This document shows, piece after piece, positions 8,892 to 15,776 of a stretch of 36,177 nucleotides of DNA. How positions within the stretch are numbered: the stretch's first letter is position 1; each line of letters opens with the position of its first letter. The notes below the pieces were generated by a model. It saw nothing but the letters and a program-made list of their open reading frames with translations. It had not been told where the DNA came from and did no database searches. The position numbers were made by a program, and so were the translations under genes. Source of the stretch: an uncultured beta proteobacterium (GTDB lineage: Bacteria > Pseudomonadota > Gammaproteobacteria > Burkholderiales > Burkholderiaceae); NCBI GenBank assembly GCA_903826775.1, contig CAIKFU010000015.1:1-36177 (forward strand), given 5' to 3'.

Positions 8892-10406
8892 CTATGCAAC
8901 ATGCGTTGGCACAAAATCAATAAACCCTCGCCCCACATGGGTAAAGATCAACTTCACGCGCAACAACTGCCCGACAAGATACTCTTGCGAATCGCCCAGT
9001 AAACGCCCCTCCACCGGGGGATCAAAAATCCGGATCCACGTACCCTTCTCATTCACCCCCGAAATGATGCCATTAAAGTACTGGCCTATCCTCGGCCTTA
9101 ACAACAGCGCCGCTTCGGATTTGCGCAATTGCCGCTCCACTTTTTTAGCGGCATCCTCCTGCAAAGTGCAGTGCAAGGCCAATGCCTTTAACTCGGCAAT
9201 CGAATAGGGCGGAGCTTCATCCGCCAAAACCGCTTTGATGAGGCGCATGGTGATGATGTCGGGGTAGCGGCGATTGGGCGCGGTGGAATGCATGTAATCG
9301 CTGACGGCCAAACCAAAGTGGCCAATGGGGTGATTGGACGGCTTCTCGACAATGTATTCCCCAGAGCCCATCAGTTTCACGATCAGCAATGACAGATCGG
9401 GAAACCGCATCGGGTCTGCTTGATGCTGCTTCGCCAAAAATTCCTCCAGCGCCTTGGCATCGGGCTCGTTTGGCAATGCATACCCATGCTCCAGCGCCAC
9501 CTTCACAATGCGAAGCCAGCGCTCGGGAGACCGAACGACCCTTCTCATCGAGTACACGCCCGCCTTGGCCAGAAATCGCGACGTGCACCCGTTGGTGGCA
9601 ATCATGAATTCTTCGATGAGTTGCCTGGCGCGATTGTGGGGTTGCTGTTTAATCTCCGAGATCGCATCGTTAATGAAGTTTGCCCTGGGTTGAAAAATAT
9701 CAAACTCCAGGGACCCGCTTTCATGTCGCAATACCCGAAGTTTTTGGGCCAGCGCATCTTGGGTTTTTAATTGCCAATCCAGATGGGGAACGGTTTTGGC
9801 CGCTTCCGACAACTCGCCATGACCTTCAAGCCAATCGGAAGTAGCGTCATAGGCCAATTGCGCATGATTGCGCACGAGGGCTCGATACATTGCGGATTTT
9901 TTCAGCAAGCCAGCCCCTGAAAATTGCATTTCACAAACCATGGCCAAACGATCTTCGCCGGGATTTAATGAACTCAAGTTGGTTGACAACTTCAGAGGCA
10001 ACATCGGAAATATTCTTGCGGACGTATATACCGACCGGGTATTGATAAAAGCATGCTCATCAATGGGCGTGCCTTTTTTAATCAATGCATCCACATCGGC
10101 AATCGCCACCAGCAAATAGTAATCGCCCTCTTGATGGATTCGCATCACGGTTAGCTGATCCAGATCCCGTGAGTCGTCGTTATCAATCGAACACCAAGGC
10201 AAATTCCTTAAATCTTGAATAGCGGGTTCCTGCTCTGTAGCAGGGCCTTCAATTTGACTTAACTGCTTAAGGACGGCGGGTGGAAACTCGGGCTCCAACC
10301 CCCTGACAATCATCACCCCCTCGGCGATGCGAGACAACTCTTCCTTGTGATTTTTCTGGTCACGCGAACGAAATATGTATTTGTTGGTATTGCCCAAAAT
10401 AGTCAA
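8892..10406 (-). CDS. RNB-domain exoribonuclease (RNase II/R superfamily, short form)
   Basis: 504 aa, shorter than RNase II (about 640) or RNase R: it lacks recognisable N-terminal cold-shock domains and starts almost directly with the RNB catalytic domain. The metal-site motif is SIDNDDSRDLDQL at 73-85. The Asp equivalents at 75, 81 and 83 are present, but the last position of the usual Asp-Asp pair is Gln84. A basic C-terminal part ending around GRGFIDFVPTHVA could be an S1-like RNA-binding fold. The longest frame starts at TTG (10404-10406) with AAGGA close upstream. An ATG at codon 32, after a G-rich stretch, is an alternative, but homology-like residues begin earlier. Confidence 0.85.
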   Translation of the reverse strand: MTILGNTNKYIFRSRDQKNHKEELSRIAEGVMIVRGLEPEFPPAVLKQLSQIEGPATEQEPAIQDLRNLPWCSIDNDDSRDLDQLTVMRIHQEGDYYLLVAIADVDALIKKGTPIDEHAFINTRSVYTSARIFPMLPLKLSTNLSSLNPGEDRLAMVCEMQFSGAGLLKKSAMYRALVRNHAQLAYDATSDWLEGHGELSEAAKTVPHLDWQLKTQDALAQKLRVLRHESGSLEFDIFQPRANFINDAISEIKQQPHNRARQLIEEFMIATNGCTSRFLAKAGVYSMRRVVRSPERWLRIVKVALEHGYALPNEPDAKALEEFLAKQHQADPMRFPDLSLLIVKLMGSGEYIVEKPSNHPIGHFGLAVSDYMHSTAPNRRYPDIITMRLIKAVLADEAPPYSIAELKALALHCTLQEDAAKKVERQLRKSEAALLLRPRIGQYFNGIISGVNEKGTWIRIFDPPVEGRLLGDSQEYLVGQLLRVKLIFTHVGRGFIDFVPTHVA

Positions 10407-10774
10407 TAATCCTTAGTATTTGGTCACCAGTACCCCGTGCCACTGTTGCAGTAAACGGCATCTCCAACAGCACTGCGATTACCCATCATACCCGCAATCG
10501 CCAAAAACGGTTTCCGGATTAACGTCGATTGCACAGCCACAAAGTAAACCAAAATTGCGCCCCAGAAAAATAAATCGTTCCCGTTTTTAATGCGAAATTG
10601 GTTAACGCCGTTTGAGCTGACATTGAACTGCAAAATCCTAAATAGGCTTGCACAGAATATTCACTTGGGCACTCATCCCCCAGTTGTCCAGTCTGAGACA
10701 ACCACCCAAATTTAAACACCCGCGATTGCGGGTGTTTAAATTTCAACTCGGTGTTTCGATTGATCAACCCATTG
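10407..10774. other. Intergenic region with a possible degenerate ORF
   Basis: This 368-bp gap has a minus-strand frame of 69 codons at 10424-10633 whose end reads GDAVYCNSGTGYW. That resembles the C-termini of some pilin-like or tail-tip proteins, but there is no plausible start context and a second frame (10519-10800) overlaps it. It could be a decayed gene fragment or chance. The only firm structure is the 16-bp-arm palindrome at 10708-10743. Confidence 0.3.
10708..10743. terminator. Perfect 16-bp inverted repeat, likely (bidirectional) terminator
   Basis: Arms AAATTTAAACACCCGC (10708-10723) and its exact reverse complement (10728-10743) flank a 4-base loop GATT. The GC-rich inner stem with A/T-rich outer ends fits an intrinsic terminator working from either side. 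It lies 31 bp beyond the stop of the minus-strand amidohydrolase, whose transcript it would end. Confidence 0.75.
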
Positions 10775-12472
10775 CTACCAGTTCTGTTTTTTACCGCCAA
10801 CCCAAGTTTCCTTCACTTTGATGTTGGCAATTTGCCCTGGCTCAGTCTTGCGGGGATTTTTATCCAAGACCACCAAATCCGCCAGCTTACCCACCTCTAA
10901 ACTGCCGATCTTGTCGTCAGACATCACCTGGTACGCGGCATTAATGGTTACCGCCCTAATGGCATCATCCACCGTTACCCGTTCGTTTGCACCCAACACT
11001 TTTTTGGGGGGTAGTTGCCACAACCGTGTTACGCCCTGGGAGATATACCGTAAAGGGCCATAATGCGAAACGGGTGAGTCGCTATGGTAAGCGAAAGGGG
11101 TGCCCTCCTTTTTAAAAGATGCAGAAGGATCAATCCGATCGGCGCGCTTTGGGCCCACGATGTGATCATGAAATGCCTCGCCCCAATAATCCACATGCCC
11201 GATCGTAAATCCAGGAATAACCCCCAATTGCTTCGCTATTTTTACCTGCTCTGAATTATTGATGGTGAAATGCTCAATGCGTAAACGACGAGCCTCGGGA
11301 TGCGCGTTGCCAGCTAGTAATTTCGCGTAGTTGTTCAACGTTTGGTCAATTGCCCGGTCGCCATTGGCATGAACCGAAATCTGCCAGCCCTGGTCAAAAT
11401 ACGGTTTGATTTGGTTGTAGAGATTTTCATCCCCGTAATTCAGGTCACCGCGGTTTTTGGTTCCCTTTGGATAGGTATAAGACTCATTTAGGGCTGCGGT
11501 TAATCCTTGCGTGGAACCATCGGATATAAATTTCACACCGACAAAACGCAAACGGTCATCGCCATCATTCGGTTTGATGGAATCAAACCCTTTAGGAATC
11601 GCAGACCCATAAAGGTACGCCCTCACACGAATGGGCAGGCCTTCATTGGCAGCGATCCCCTTAAACAGTTTGAGCTCATTCTCCAGACCCAGATTCGCAC
11701 CAAGGGTAATTTCTGCAGAAGTGGTAATTCCGGTTGCAGCCATCCTCTTAGTGGTCTTTTGAATCGCCTGAACCAATTCAGCCTCGGTAGGAAGCGAGAT
11801 CTTTTCCTGAAACGGTAGATAAGAAGGGGGTTCAATGAGTTTACCGGTGAGCCTGCCTTGGGCATCCTTTACATAGATCCCCCCGCCAGAAGGGTTGGGC
11901 GTCTTATCGGTAACCCCGGCAAGCTCTAACGCCTTGTGATTCACATACGCAATATGACCCGATTGATTAATGATGAAGATGGGGGTATCGGTAGAAACTT
12001 TATCCAAAATATCGGCAGTTAATTCAGCCATAAATGGGGAGGTCCTTGAAGGGTCGACCCCAAAGCCCGCCAACCACCCGCCGGCAGGCAATTTCTTCAG
12101 TTGCGCTTTTAATTTTCGACTGAGTGTATCGATCGTGTCATAGGGCAATGTGAAATTGGATAGGTCTAGCCACAAACCCTCGACAATTGAAGTCAAAATA
12201 ATATGAACGTGAGGCTCAACAAATCCGGGCATGAGTGTCTGGCCATGCAAGTTCATCACCTTCGTATCCTTATCTAGCCAATTTTTTTTGATGTCCGCCT
12301 CCGATCCGACTGCGACAATTTTTCCATTCTGAATGGCGAGAGCTTGAACCTCTTCATTCTTGGGATTAACCGTAACTATGGGGCCTCCCAAGAAAATCGT
12401 ATCCGCCGCAGCAAAAATGATCCCGCTTTGAAAACAGAGGCAAGTAAAAATGATCTTATTCAATGCGCGCAT
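10775..12472 (-). CDS. Exported amidohydrolase (YtcJ-like, amidohydrolase 3 family)
   Basis: 565 aa with an N-terminal signal peptide (MRALNKIIFTCLCFQSGIIF, then AAA). The fold is a metal-dependent amidohydrolase: PGFVEPHVHI gives the first metal histidines at about 88 and 90; HANGDRAIDQTL and LRIEHFTIN supply later metal or catalytic residues; SDSPVSHYGPL near the C-terminus is typical of the YtcJ / N-substituted formamide deformylase group. Substrate is unknown; export suggests a periplasmic hydrolase. A good AAGGAGCGAACA stretch precedes the ATG. It is a single-gene unit closed by the palindrome downstream. Confidence 0.88.
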   Translation of the reverse strand: MRALNKIIFTCLCFQSGIIFAAADTIFLGGPIVTVNPKNEEVQALAIQNGKIVAVGSEADIKKNWLDKDTKVMNLHGQTLMPGFVEPHVHIILTSIVEGLWLDLSNFTLPYDTIDTLSRKLKAQLKKLPAGGWLAGFGVDPSRTSPFMAELTADILDKVSTDTPIFIINQSGHIAYVNHKALELAGVTDKTPNPSGGGIYVKDAQGRLTGKLIEPPSYLPFQEKISLPTEAELVQAIQKTTKRMAATGITTSAEITLGANLGLENELKLFKGIAANEGLPIRVRAYLYGSAIPKGFDSIKPNDGDDRLRFVGVKFISDGSTQGLTAALNESYTYPKGTKNRGDLNYGDENLYNQIKPYFDQGWQISVHANGDRAIDQTLNNYAKLLAGNAHPEARRLRIEHFTINNSEQVKIAKQLGVIPGFTIGHVDYWGEAFHDHIVGPKRADRIDPSASFKKEGTPFAYHSDSPVSHYGPLRYISQGVTRLWQLPPKKVLGANERVTVDDAIRAVTINAAYQVMSDDKIGSLEVGKLADLVVLDKNPRKTEPGQIANIKVKETWVGGKKQNW

Positions 12473-12814
12473 TGTTCGCTCCTTATTATTAAGTAGGAAT
12501 AGTGGTTATTAAATTTAATTGCGTATGCTTCACGTAGAAAACGGGATTTAGATGCCAGAATGACGCCTTTTGTAAGCGACATCATAAAAACCATCCATAC
12601 AGAATTCAACCAGCCTATTTACAACCCATTTGGCAACCGAAGGAATTCTTGATGGCATAAATAACCTCTTGAAATATTCAGTCTCTATTCTCGATCATTT
12701 ATTCAAACTTTTACACAAAAATCTCGCTATCTTATTGCTGGTTTTGACCCACAAGACAAGCAATCGAACCTATTCCCCCTAAATTATGACCCGGGTATCC
12801 CACTGCGAGCGGGA
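12473..12814. other. Intergenic region between radical SAM gene and amidohydrolase
   Basis: 342 bp, A/T-rich. Besides the 36-codon ORF listed separately (12548-12658, minus) it has only weak signals, such as the 5-bp stem ATCCC/GGGAT around 12797-12815 at the end of the radical SAM gene. The part next to the amidohydrolase start presumably holds its promoter, but no clear -35/-10 pair stands out. Confidence 0.4.
12548..12658 (-). CDS. Possible 36-aa peptide downstream of the radical SAM gene
   Basis: ATG at 12656-12658, stop TAA at 12548-12550. An AGAGG stretch lies about 6 bases before the ATG, a reasonable ribosome-binding site. The peptide starts MPSRIPSVAKWVVNRLVEF, then CMDGFYDVAYKRRHSGI. 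It is basic, with one Cys and an amphipathic look. It lies 156 bp after the radical SAM stop on the same strand and could be on the same transcript. No homologue is recognised; it may be a precursor peptide, an unrelated small protein or chance. Confidence 0.4.
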   Translation of the reverse strand: MPSRIPSVAKWVVNRLVEFCMDGFYDVAYKRRHSGI

Positions 12815-13957
12815 TCAAGGCATGACTTCGACATATTCATACACTTCACAATCGGTCAACTCCCTTCGCAAAGCAGGAGATAGCTGAGAAAACCAATTTT
12901 GCGGATCATAGCGATCAATCTCCCTTCCCAAAAAGCAAATGAGTTGACAAATCGGCTCAACCACATTCAGTCGGTATTGTGCATCGTTTTCCACATACCC
13001 GCGATAAAGGTTTTTCATGCAATTGCGACGGCACCAGGAGAAGGCTTCGCAGTTCTTGCACGGCATGGATTCATGTGGCTGCAGGGGGTTTTGGATCAGC
13101 CAATTCTCGCCAACATGCCCTTGTTGCATATTGGGAAAATACAGCATATCGGGACACGGGAAGATCTTCCCATCCGGCATCACATTAAGCAGATGCGTCG
13201 AAGACCGGCACTGGGTCATACCTGCATACAATTCTTGGGCCCGACCGGGAAAAATTTTATTACGGACAATCCCCATTAAAGGGATAAAAGGATAAATACG
13301 ATCGGTGCTAGAAAAGAATTTCTTCACAAGCTGGCTTAATATCAGTTCACGTTGCAAAACACCATCGCCGCCATAACGCTCTCCTGCAACAAACTGGAAA
13401 TAGACGTAATCAAAATCGTTCGTCAGGTTGTTCAATTCCTCAAAATCAATTTCAGCATCGCTCCAGGTAACGCGGGCGGTTACTGTGCCCCCAAAATACG
13501 GGCGCATCTGCCGAACGTGCTTAAGTATTTGACGGTAAATGCCTCGTCCGCGATAACGATCCGTAATAACCTCGCCTCCATCAATGGAAACGAGGATATT
13601 TGACAATCTACTCAACAACTCCTTAGGAACATCGTCTAGCAACGTTCCATTCGTTTGCAGTTGAAAGCGAAATGATGGAAATCGCTGCATGACAGCACGC
13701 ATGAAATCGAGGTTTAGCGTTGGCTCACCACCATAAAAAGTCACATAGATTTCTTTATTGGCAAGGTGGGTTTGTATAAATTCCGCCAACTCCTCGAGCG
13801 TATAGCTCGCATTGAGTTGCGAACCCAAAACATCGCCCTCCCCAAGCGAACAGTAGGTGCATTTTAGGTTGCACTTGAGGGTTGTTAACAACTGCAGTTC
13901 GACGCGATTTCCAATAATAGGATCTACAACTGGATTACCGCCATCTCTATTTCTCAC
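12815..13957 (-). CDS. Radical SAM/SPASM-domain enzyme, peptide-maturase-like
   Basis: 380 aa. The radical SAM cluster motif is CNLKCTYC (Cys29, Cys33, Cys36), followed by the SAM-contacting FYGGEPT at 74-80. The C-terminal SPASM part has Cys250, Cys268, Cys300, Cys303, Cys309, Cys313, Cys337 and Cys341, enough for auxiliary 4Fe-4S clusters, with the typical MPDGKIFPCPD strand turn. This architecture is that of enzymes that modify ribosomal peptides or a catalytic subunit, so a nearby small substrate is expected. The frame has no ATG before the motif; GTG at 13955-13957, behind GGGG, is the likely start. Two tiny ORFs and a riboswitch-like leader lie just upstream on the same strand. Confidence 0.88.
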   Translation of the reverse strand: MRNRDGGNPVVDPIIGNRVELQLLTTLKCNLKCTYCSLGEGDVLGSQLNASYTLEELAEFIQTHLANKEIYVTFYGGEPTLNLDFMRAVMQRFPSFRFQLQTNGTLLDDVPKELLSRLSNILVSIDGGEVITDRYRGRGIYRQILKHVRQMRPYFGGTVTARVTWSDAEIDFEELNNLTNDFDYVYFQFVAGERYGGDGVLQRELILSQLVKKFFSSTDRIYPFIPLMGIVRNKIFPGRAQELYAGMTQCRSSTHLLNVMPDGKIFPCPDMLYFPNMQQGHVGENWLIQNPLQPHESMPCKNCEAFSWCRRNCMKNLYRGYVENDAQYRLNVVEPICQLICFLGREIDRYDPQNWFSQLSPALRRELTDCEVYEYVEVMP

Positions 13958-14014
13958 ATAACCCCATTATTATCCATAGGCGACACTAAGCCGTTCGCAA
14001 TCAACACAACCTTT

Positions 14015-14113
14015 TTACAAAAGGAGTAAGACCCTAAAAACCACAAATCCCAAGACCGCAATGAGCAATAGTGAATTGGCAAATAAACCCATAAGGTATG
14101 AAAGTGGTCTCAT
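14015..14113 (-). CDS. 32-aa single-helix hydrophobic microprotein
   Basis: Starts at an ATG (14111-14113) that overlaps the stop of the upstream 30-aa ORF as ATGA, the classic sign of translational coupling, and ends with TAA at 14015-14017. The translation begins MRPLSYLMGLFANSLLLIAV and continues LGFVVFRVLLLL: one uninterrupted hydrophobic helix with two arginines. It would insert in the inner membrane. It ends 57 bp before the radical SAM start. Too short for homology recognition; coupling and position are the evidence. Confidence 0.5.
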   Translation of the reverse strand: MRPLSYLMGLFANSLLLIAVLGFVVFRVLLLL

Positions 14114-14202
14114 GCAATCGACTCCCCATACATCAGTCGATCGCTCCCTGAAAAAAAGGTTTGCGATCCCCTAGAAACTAAATCAATTTCTGCACACTTC
14201 AT
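14110..14202 (-). CDS. 30-aa small peptide, candidate substrate of the radical SAM enzyme
   Basis: ATG at 14200-14202 is preceded by AAGGGGGCAAAC, a strong ribosome-binding site at good spacing, and the ORF ends in TGA at 14110-14112. The peptide starts MKCAEIDLVSRGSQTFFSGS and ends DRLMYGESIA. It is hydrophilic, has one Cys near the start, two Phe and one Tyr, and no signal peptide. It lies 61 bp downstream of riboswitch-like element A and is the first ORF of the unit leading to the radical SAM gene. Precursor-peptide status is inferred from size and position. It could instead be a leader peptide. Confidence 0.5.
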   Translation of the reverse strand: MKCAEIDLVSRGSQTFFSGSDRLMYGESIA

Positions 14203-14263
14203 GTTTGCCCCCTTTTTTTTCAAACTCAAACAATGAGACGACAGGGGAAAGTCTTGAACTTTT

Positions 14264-14394
14264 CGGCACCGCGTCTGGTAGGTCCCTCGGCCGTGGAATC
14301 GAATTGCATTCTTTAGGCAGGAATCTTTGCGCCCCAACACTTTCGATATCGGGTTGCCCTTTTACAGAGCGACTTATTAGGCCGTTCTTTTTAC
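14264..14394 (-). promoter_or_regulatory. Riboswitch-like leader A, GEMM-I (cyclic di-GMP-I) related
   Basis: On the minus strand this 131-base element reads, in order: AGGGCAACC; a hairpin closed by CGAAAG (GAAA tetraloop, 8 pairs with one bulge); GGGGCGCAAAG; then GCCTAAAG. This order and these single-stranded motifs match the conserved core of GEMM-I riboswitches, which bind cyclic di-GMP. The second hairpin of that class is not clearly matched, so a divergent member or a related RNA is possible. A short stem (14248-14262, arms AAAGT/ACTTT) follows as a possible expression platform, then the ribosome-binding site and ATG of the 30-aa ORF. It differs from copy B at 3 of 131 positions. Confidence 0.55.
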
Positions 14395-14398
14395 ATTA

Positions 14399-14426
14399 CA
14401 TATATATAAGTTTGACAATGTAACAA
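14399..14426 (-). promoter_or_regulatory. Promoter of the radical SAM unit
   Basis: On the minus strand TTGTTA (14421-14426), 16 bases, then TATATG (14399-14404) form a sigma-70-like pair. Transcription would begin near 14392, at the 5' edge of riboswitch-like element A. Confidence 0.5.
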
Positions 14427-14444
14427 GCCGCGCAGCATTCAAAT

Positions 14445-14458
14445 TTGACCTGTATCAA
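14445..14458. promoter_or_regulatory. FNR/CRP-type box, TTGAC-N4-ATCAA
   Basis: TTGACCTGTATCAA differs from the FNR consensus (TTGAT-N4-ATCAA) at one base. Its centre lies about 60 bases upstream of the inferred start of the radical SAM transcript, the position of class I FNR/CRP activation sites. This suggests oxygen- or redox-linked control of the unit. Confidence 0.5.
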
Positions 14459-14596
14459 AAAATCTTAATCATTTGTTTAATTTATTGCGTCCGATAGCCA
14501 AAAAATTCAAGAATAGGCATTGGGTGGCTGATGCCTACCTACATCAATCACCGATTGCATTGGAAATGTGAACGACACGAGTTCAAGATAGAGACG

Positions 14597-14617
14597 TATT
14601 AGGGGAAACCCCAAATA
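14597..14617. terminator. Small hairpin behind the four-cysteine ORF
   Basis: GGGG (14602-14605), loop AAA, CCCC (14609-14612), extended by ATT/AAT pairs. It lies 37 bases after the stop of the 88-aa ORF on the minus strand. There is no U-run, so termination is weakly supported. Confidence 0.3.
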
Positions 14618-14653
14618 CCAATTACCGCTAAGGCAGTTTCAGATTCACCTAGG

Positions 14654-14920
14654 TCAACTCATGACTTCAATCATTACTATGATTATTGCTGCAATCGGGA
14701 CCAAAAACAGAAGTATGATTCCTGCCAAATGACCTAGAGAAATCCCTTTATCGCCCTTTCGAAGCAGGCTTGTAATCAGGGGGGTTTCAGATTGATTTGA
14801 TACTCCATCATTGCGATGATTAATCGTTTTCTGAAGTAGTCGACAAAACCTGCCTTGTTCACAACTGCCATCACACAGATGACTGCTGCCGCACAAATTT
14901 TTGCTTTCTGGTATAGCCAT
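14654..14920 (-). CDS. 88-aa membrane microprotein with N-terminal four-cysteine motif
   Basis: ATG at 14918-14920 with AGGGAG six bases upstream; TGA at 14654-14656. The N-terminal third holds four cysteines (Cys10, 16, 20, 26; spacing C-x5-C-x3-C-x5-C, starting at NLCGSSHLCDGSC), a possible metal or Fe-S site. A polar middle is followed by one C-terminal membrane helix, HLAGIILLFLVPIAAIIIVM. The longer start at 14926 adds two residues and lacks spacing. It lies 64 bp downstream of riboswitch-like element B with its own promoter. The shared leader ties it to the radical SAM unit. I do not recognise the family. Confidence 0.55.
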   Translation of the reverse strand: MAIPESKNLCGSSHLCDGSCEQGRFCRLLQKTINHRNDGVSNQSETPLITSLLRKGDKGISLGHLAGIILLFLVPIAAIIIVMIEVMS

Positions 14921-14984
14921 TCCCAACTCCCTTCACTCCAGCACTCGCGTTGTCTACTAGACTGGAAAAGATCAGGGATCTTTA

Positions 14985-15115
14985 CGGCACAGCGTCTGGT
15001 AGGCCCCTCGGCCGTGGAATCGAATTGCATTCTTTAGGCAGGGATCTTTGCGCCCCAACACTTTCGATATCGGGTTGCCCTTTTACAGAGCGACTTATTA
15101 GGCCGTTCTTTTTAC
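14985..15115 (-). promoter_or_regulatory. Riboswitch-like leader B, near-identical to leader A
   Basis: 131 bp, same length as leader A with 3 substitutions and no indels. It has the same GEMM-I-like core: AGGGCAACC, GAAA-capped hairpin, GGGGCGCAAAG, GCCTAAAG. Just downstream, 14967-14983 forms a stem AAAGATC/GATCTTT. This stem occupies the position of the stem behind copy A but has different bases in both arms, so it is supported by compensatory change. The distal arm GATCTTT could also pair with AAAGATC inside the core, a plausible switching alternative. The 88-aa ORF starts 64 bp downstream. Confidence 0.55.
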
Positions 15116-15127
15116 TACATGTTCGCT

Positions 15128-15155
15128 ATTCTAGCTATACCAACATAAATTGCAA
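15128..15155 (-). promoter_or_regulatory. Promoter of the four-cysteine microprotein unit
   Basis: Minus-strand TTGCAA (15150-15155), a 16-base spacer, then TAGAAT (15128-15133), a good sigma-70 pair. The predicted start, near 15121, is at the 5' edge of leader B. Confidence 0.6.
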
Positions 15156-15382
15156 GCTGTTCGTTTCCAAACTGCGTAAGTGCATTCCAATTCTTTTGAA
15201 ATCGGCTATTGGAAAGCCCGTCTTTAGTCAATATTCCGACCTAAAGAAGGCTACTTACAGGAGTTTACCGACCGATATGAATAAAAACCCAAGACCAAAG
15301 TGGGCAACTCTTTTAATTTAGTTGATCACTCCATCTTGGGTCAGTTACTTACTCGCTAGGCAACGACATCACCGCTTAACGA

Positions 15383-15751
15383 CTAACCGCAACTTGGACC
15401 ATACCCGCCTAGAGGGCTGTGTTGCAAAGGCAAAGTGATTCCTTTTTCTTTTGCTCTTTTTTCCATTTCCGTACGATTGGCTACGGCAATTTTCTGACGC
15501 TCCTCAATGGTGGTTGCTTTACTCATTTTGTCTTGGAGGGCAATGCGCTCTTCTGGTGTCATGAGTTGCTGGTTTGATTGATTGAAGGCCATCATGCGTC
15601 CACCCATCATTCCAGACCCCATCATGCCCATCATGCGACCGCCCATCATTCCGGGCCCCATCGGACCTTGTTGCGCATGAACGGTAGCTGCAGCGACACC
15701 AAGCCCCAATACCGTTACGATACCGATTGCGATTTTATTGATTACCTTCAT
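15383..15751 (-). CDS. Exported Met/Gly-rich protein, possibly metal-related
   Basis: 122 aa with a clear signal peptide (MKVINKIAIGIVTVLGLGVA, cleavage after HAQ). Next is a low-complexity stretch of GMMGG/GRMM units with more than a dozen methionines, then a helical segment TPEERIALQDKMSKAT and a C-terminal Cys. Met-rich periplasmic proteins often bind Cu(I), and the gene directly follows a CopZ-like metallochaperone on the same strand (25 bp apart), so a copper or soft-metal role is inferred. An AAGGAGAAG site precedes the ATG. Confidence 0.75.
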   Translation of the reverse strand: MKVINKIAIGIVTVLGLGVAAATVHAQQGPMGPGMMGGRMMGMMGSGMMGGRMMAFNQSNQQLMTPEERIALQDKMSKATTIEERQKIAVANRTEMEKRAKEKGITLPLQHSPLGGYGPSCG

Positions 15752-15776
15752 TTTTACTTCTCCTTAAATATTAAAA

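Noticed and set aside
14776..15030. Minus-strand ORF of 84 aa
   Set aside because: It begins inside leader B and overlaps the better supported 88-aa ORF in another frame.
14205..15321. Two plus-strand ORFs (14205-14423, 14950-15321) sharing a peptide segment
   Set aside because: The shared peptide comes from the duplicated 131-bp element read antisense. Two of the three differences change amino acids, and the RNA-like motifs lie on the other strand.
15240..15322. 14-codon ORF starting at a plus-strand ATG near 15277
   Set aside because: Its AGGAG stretch is too far upstream and the peptide is too short to judge.
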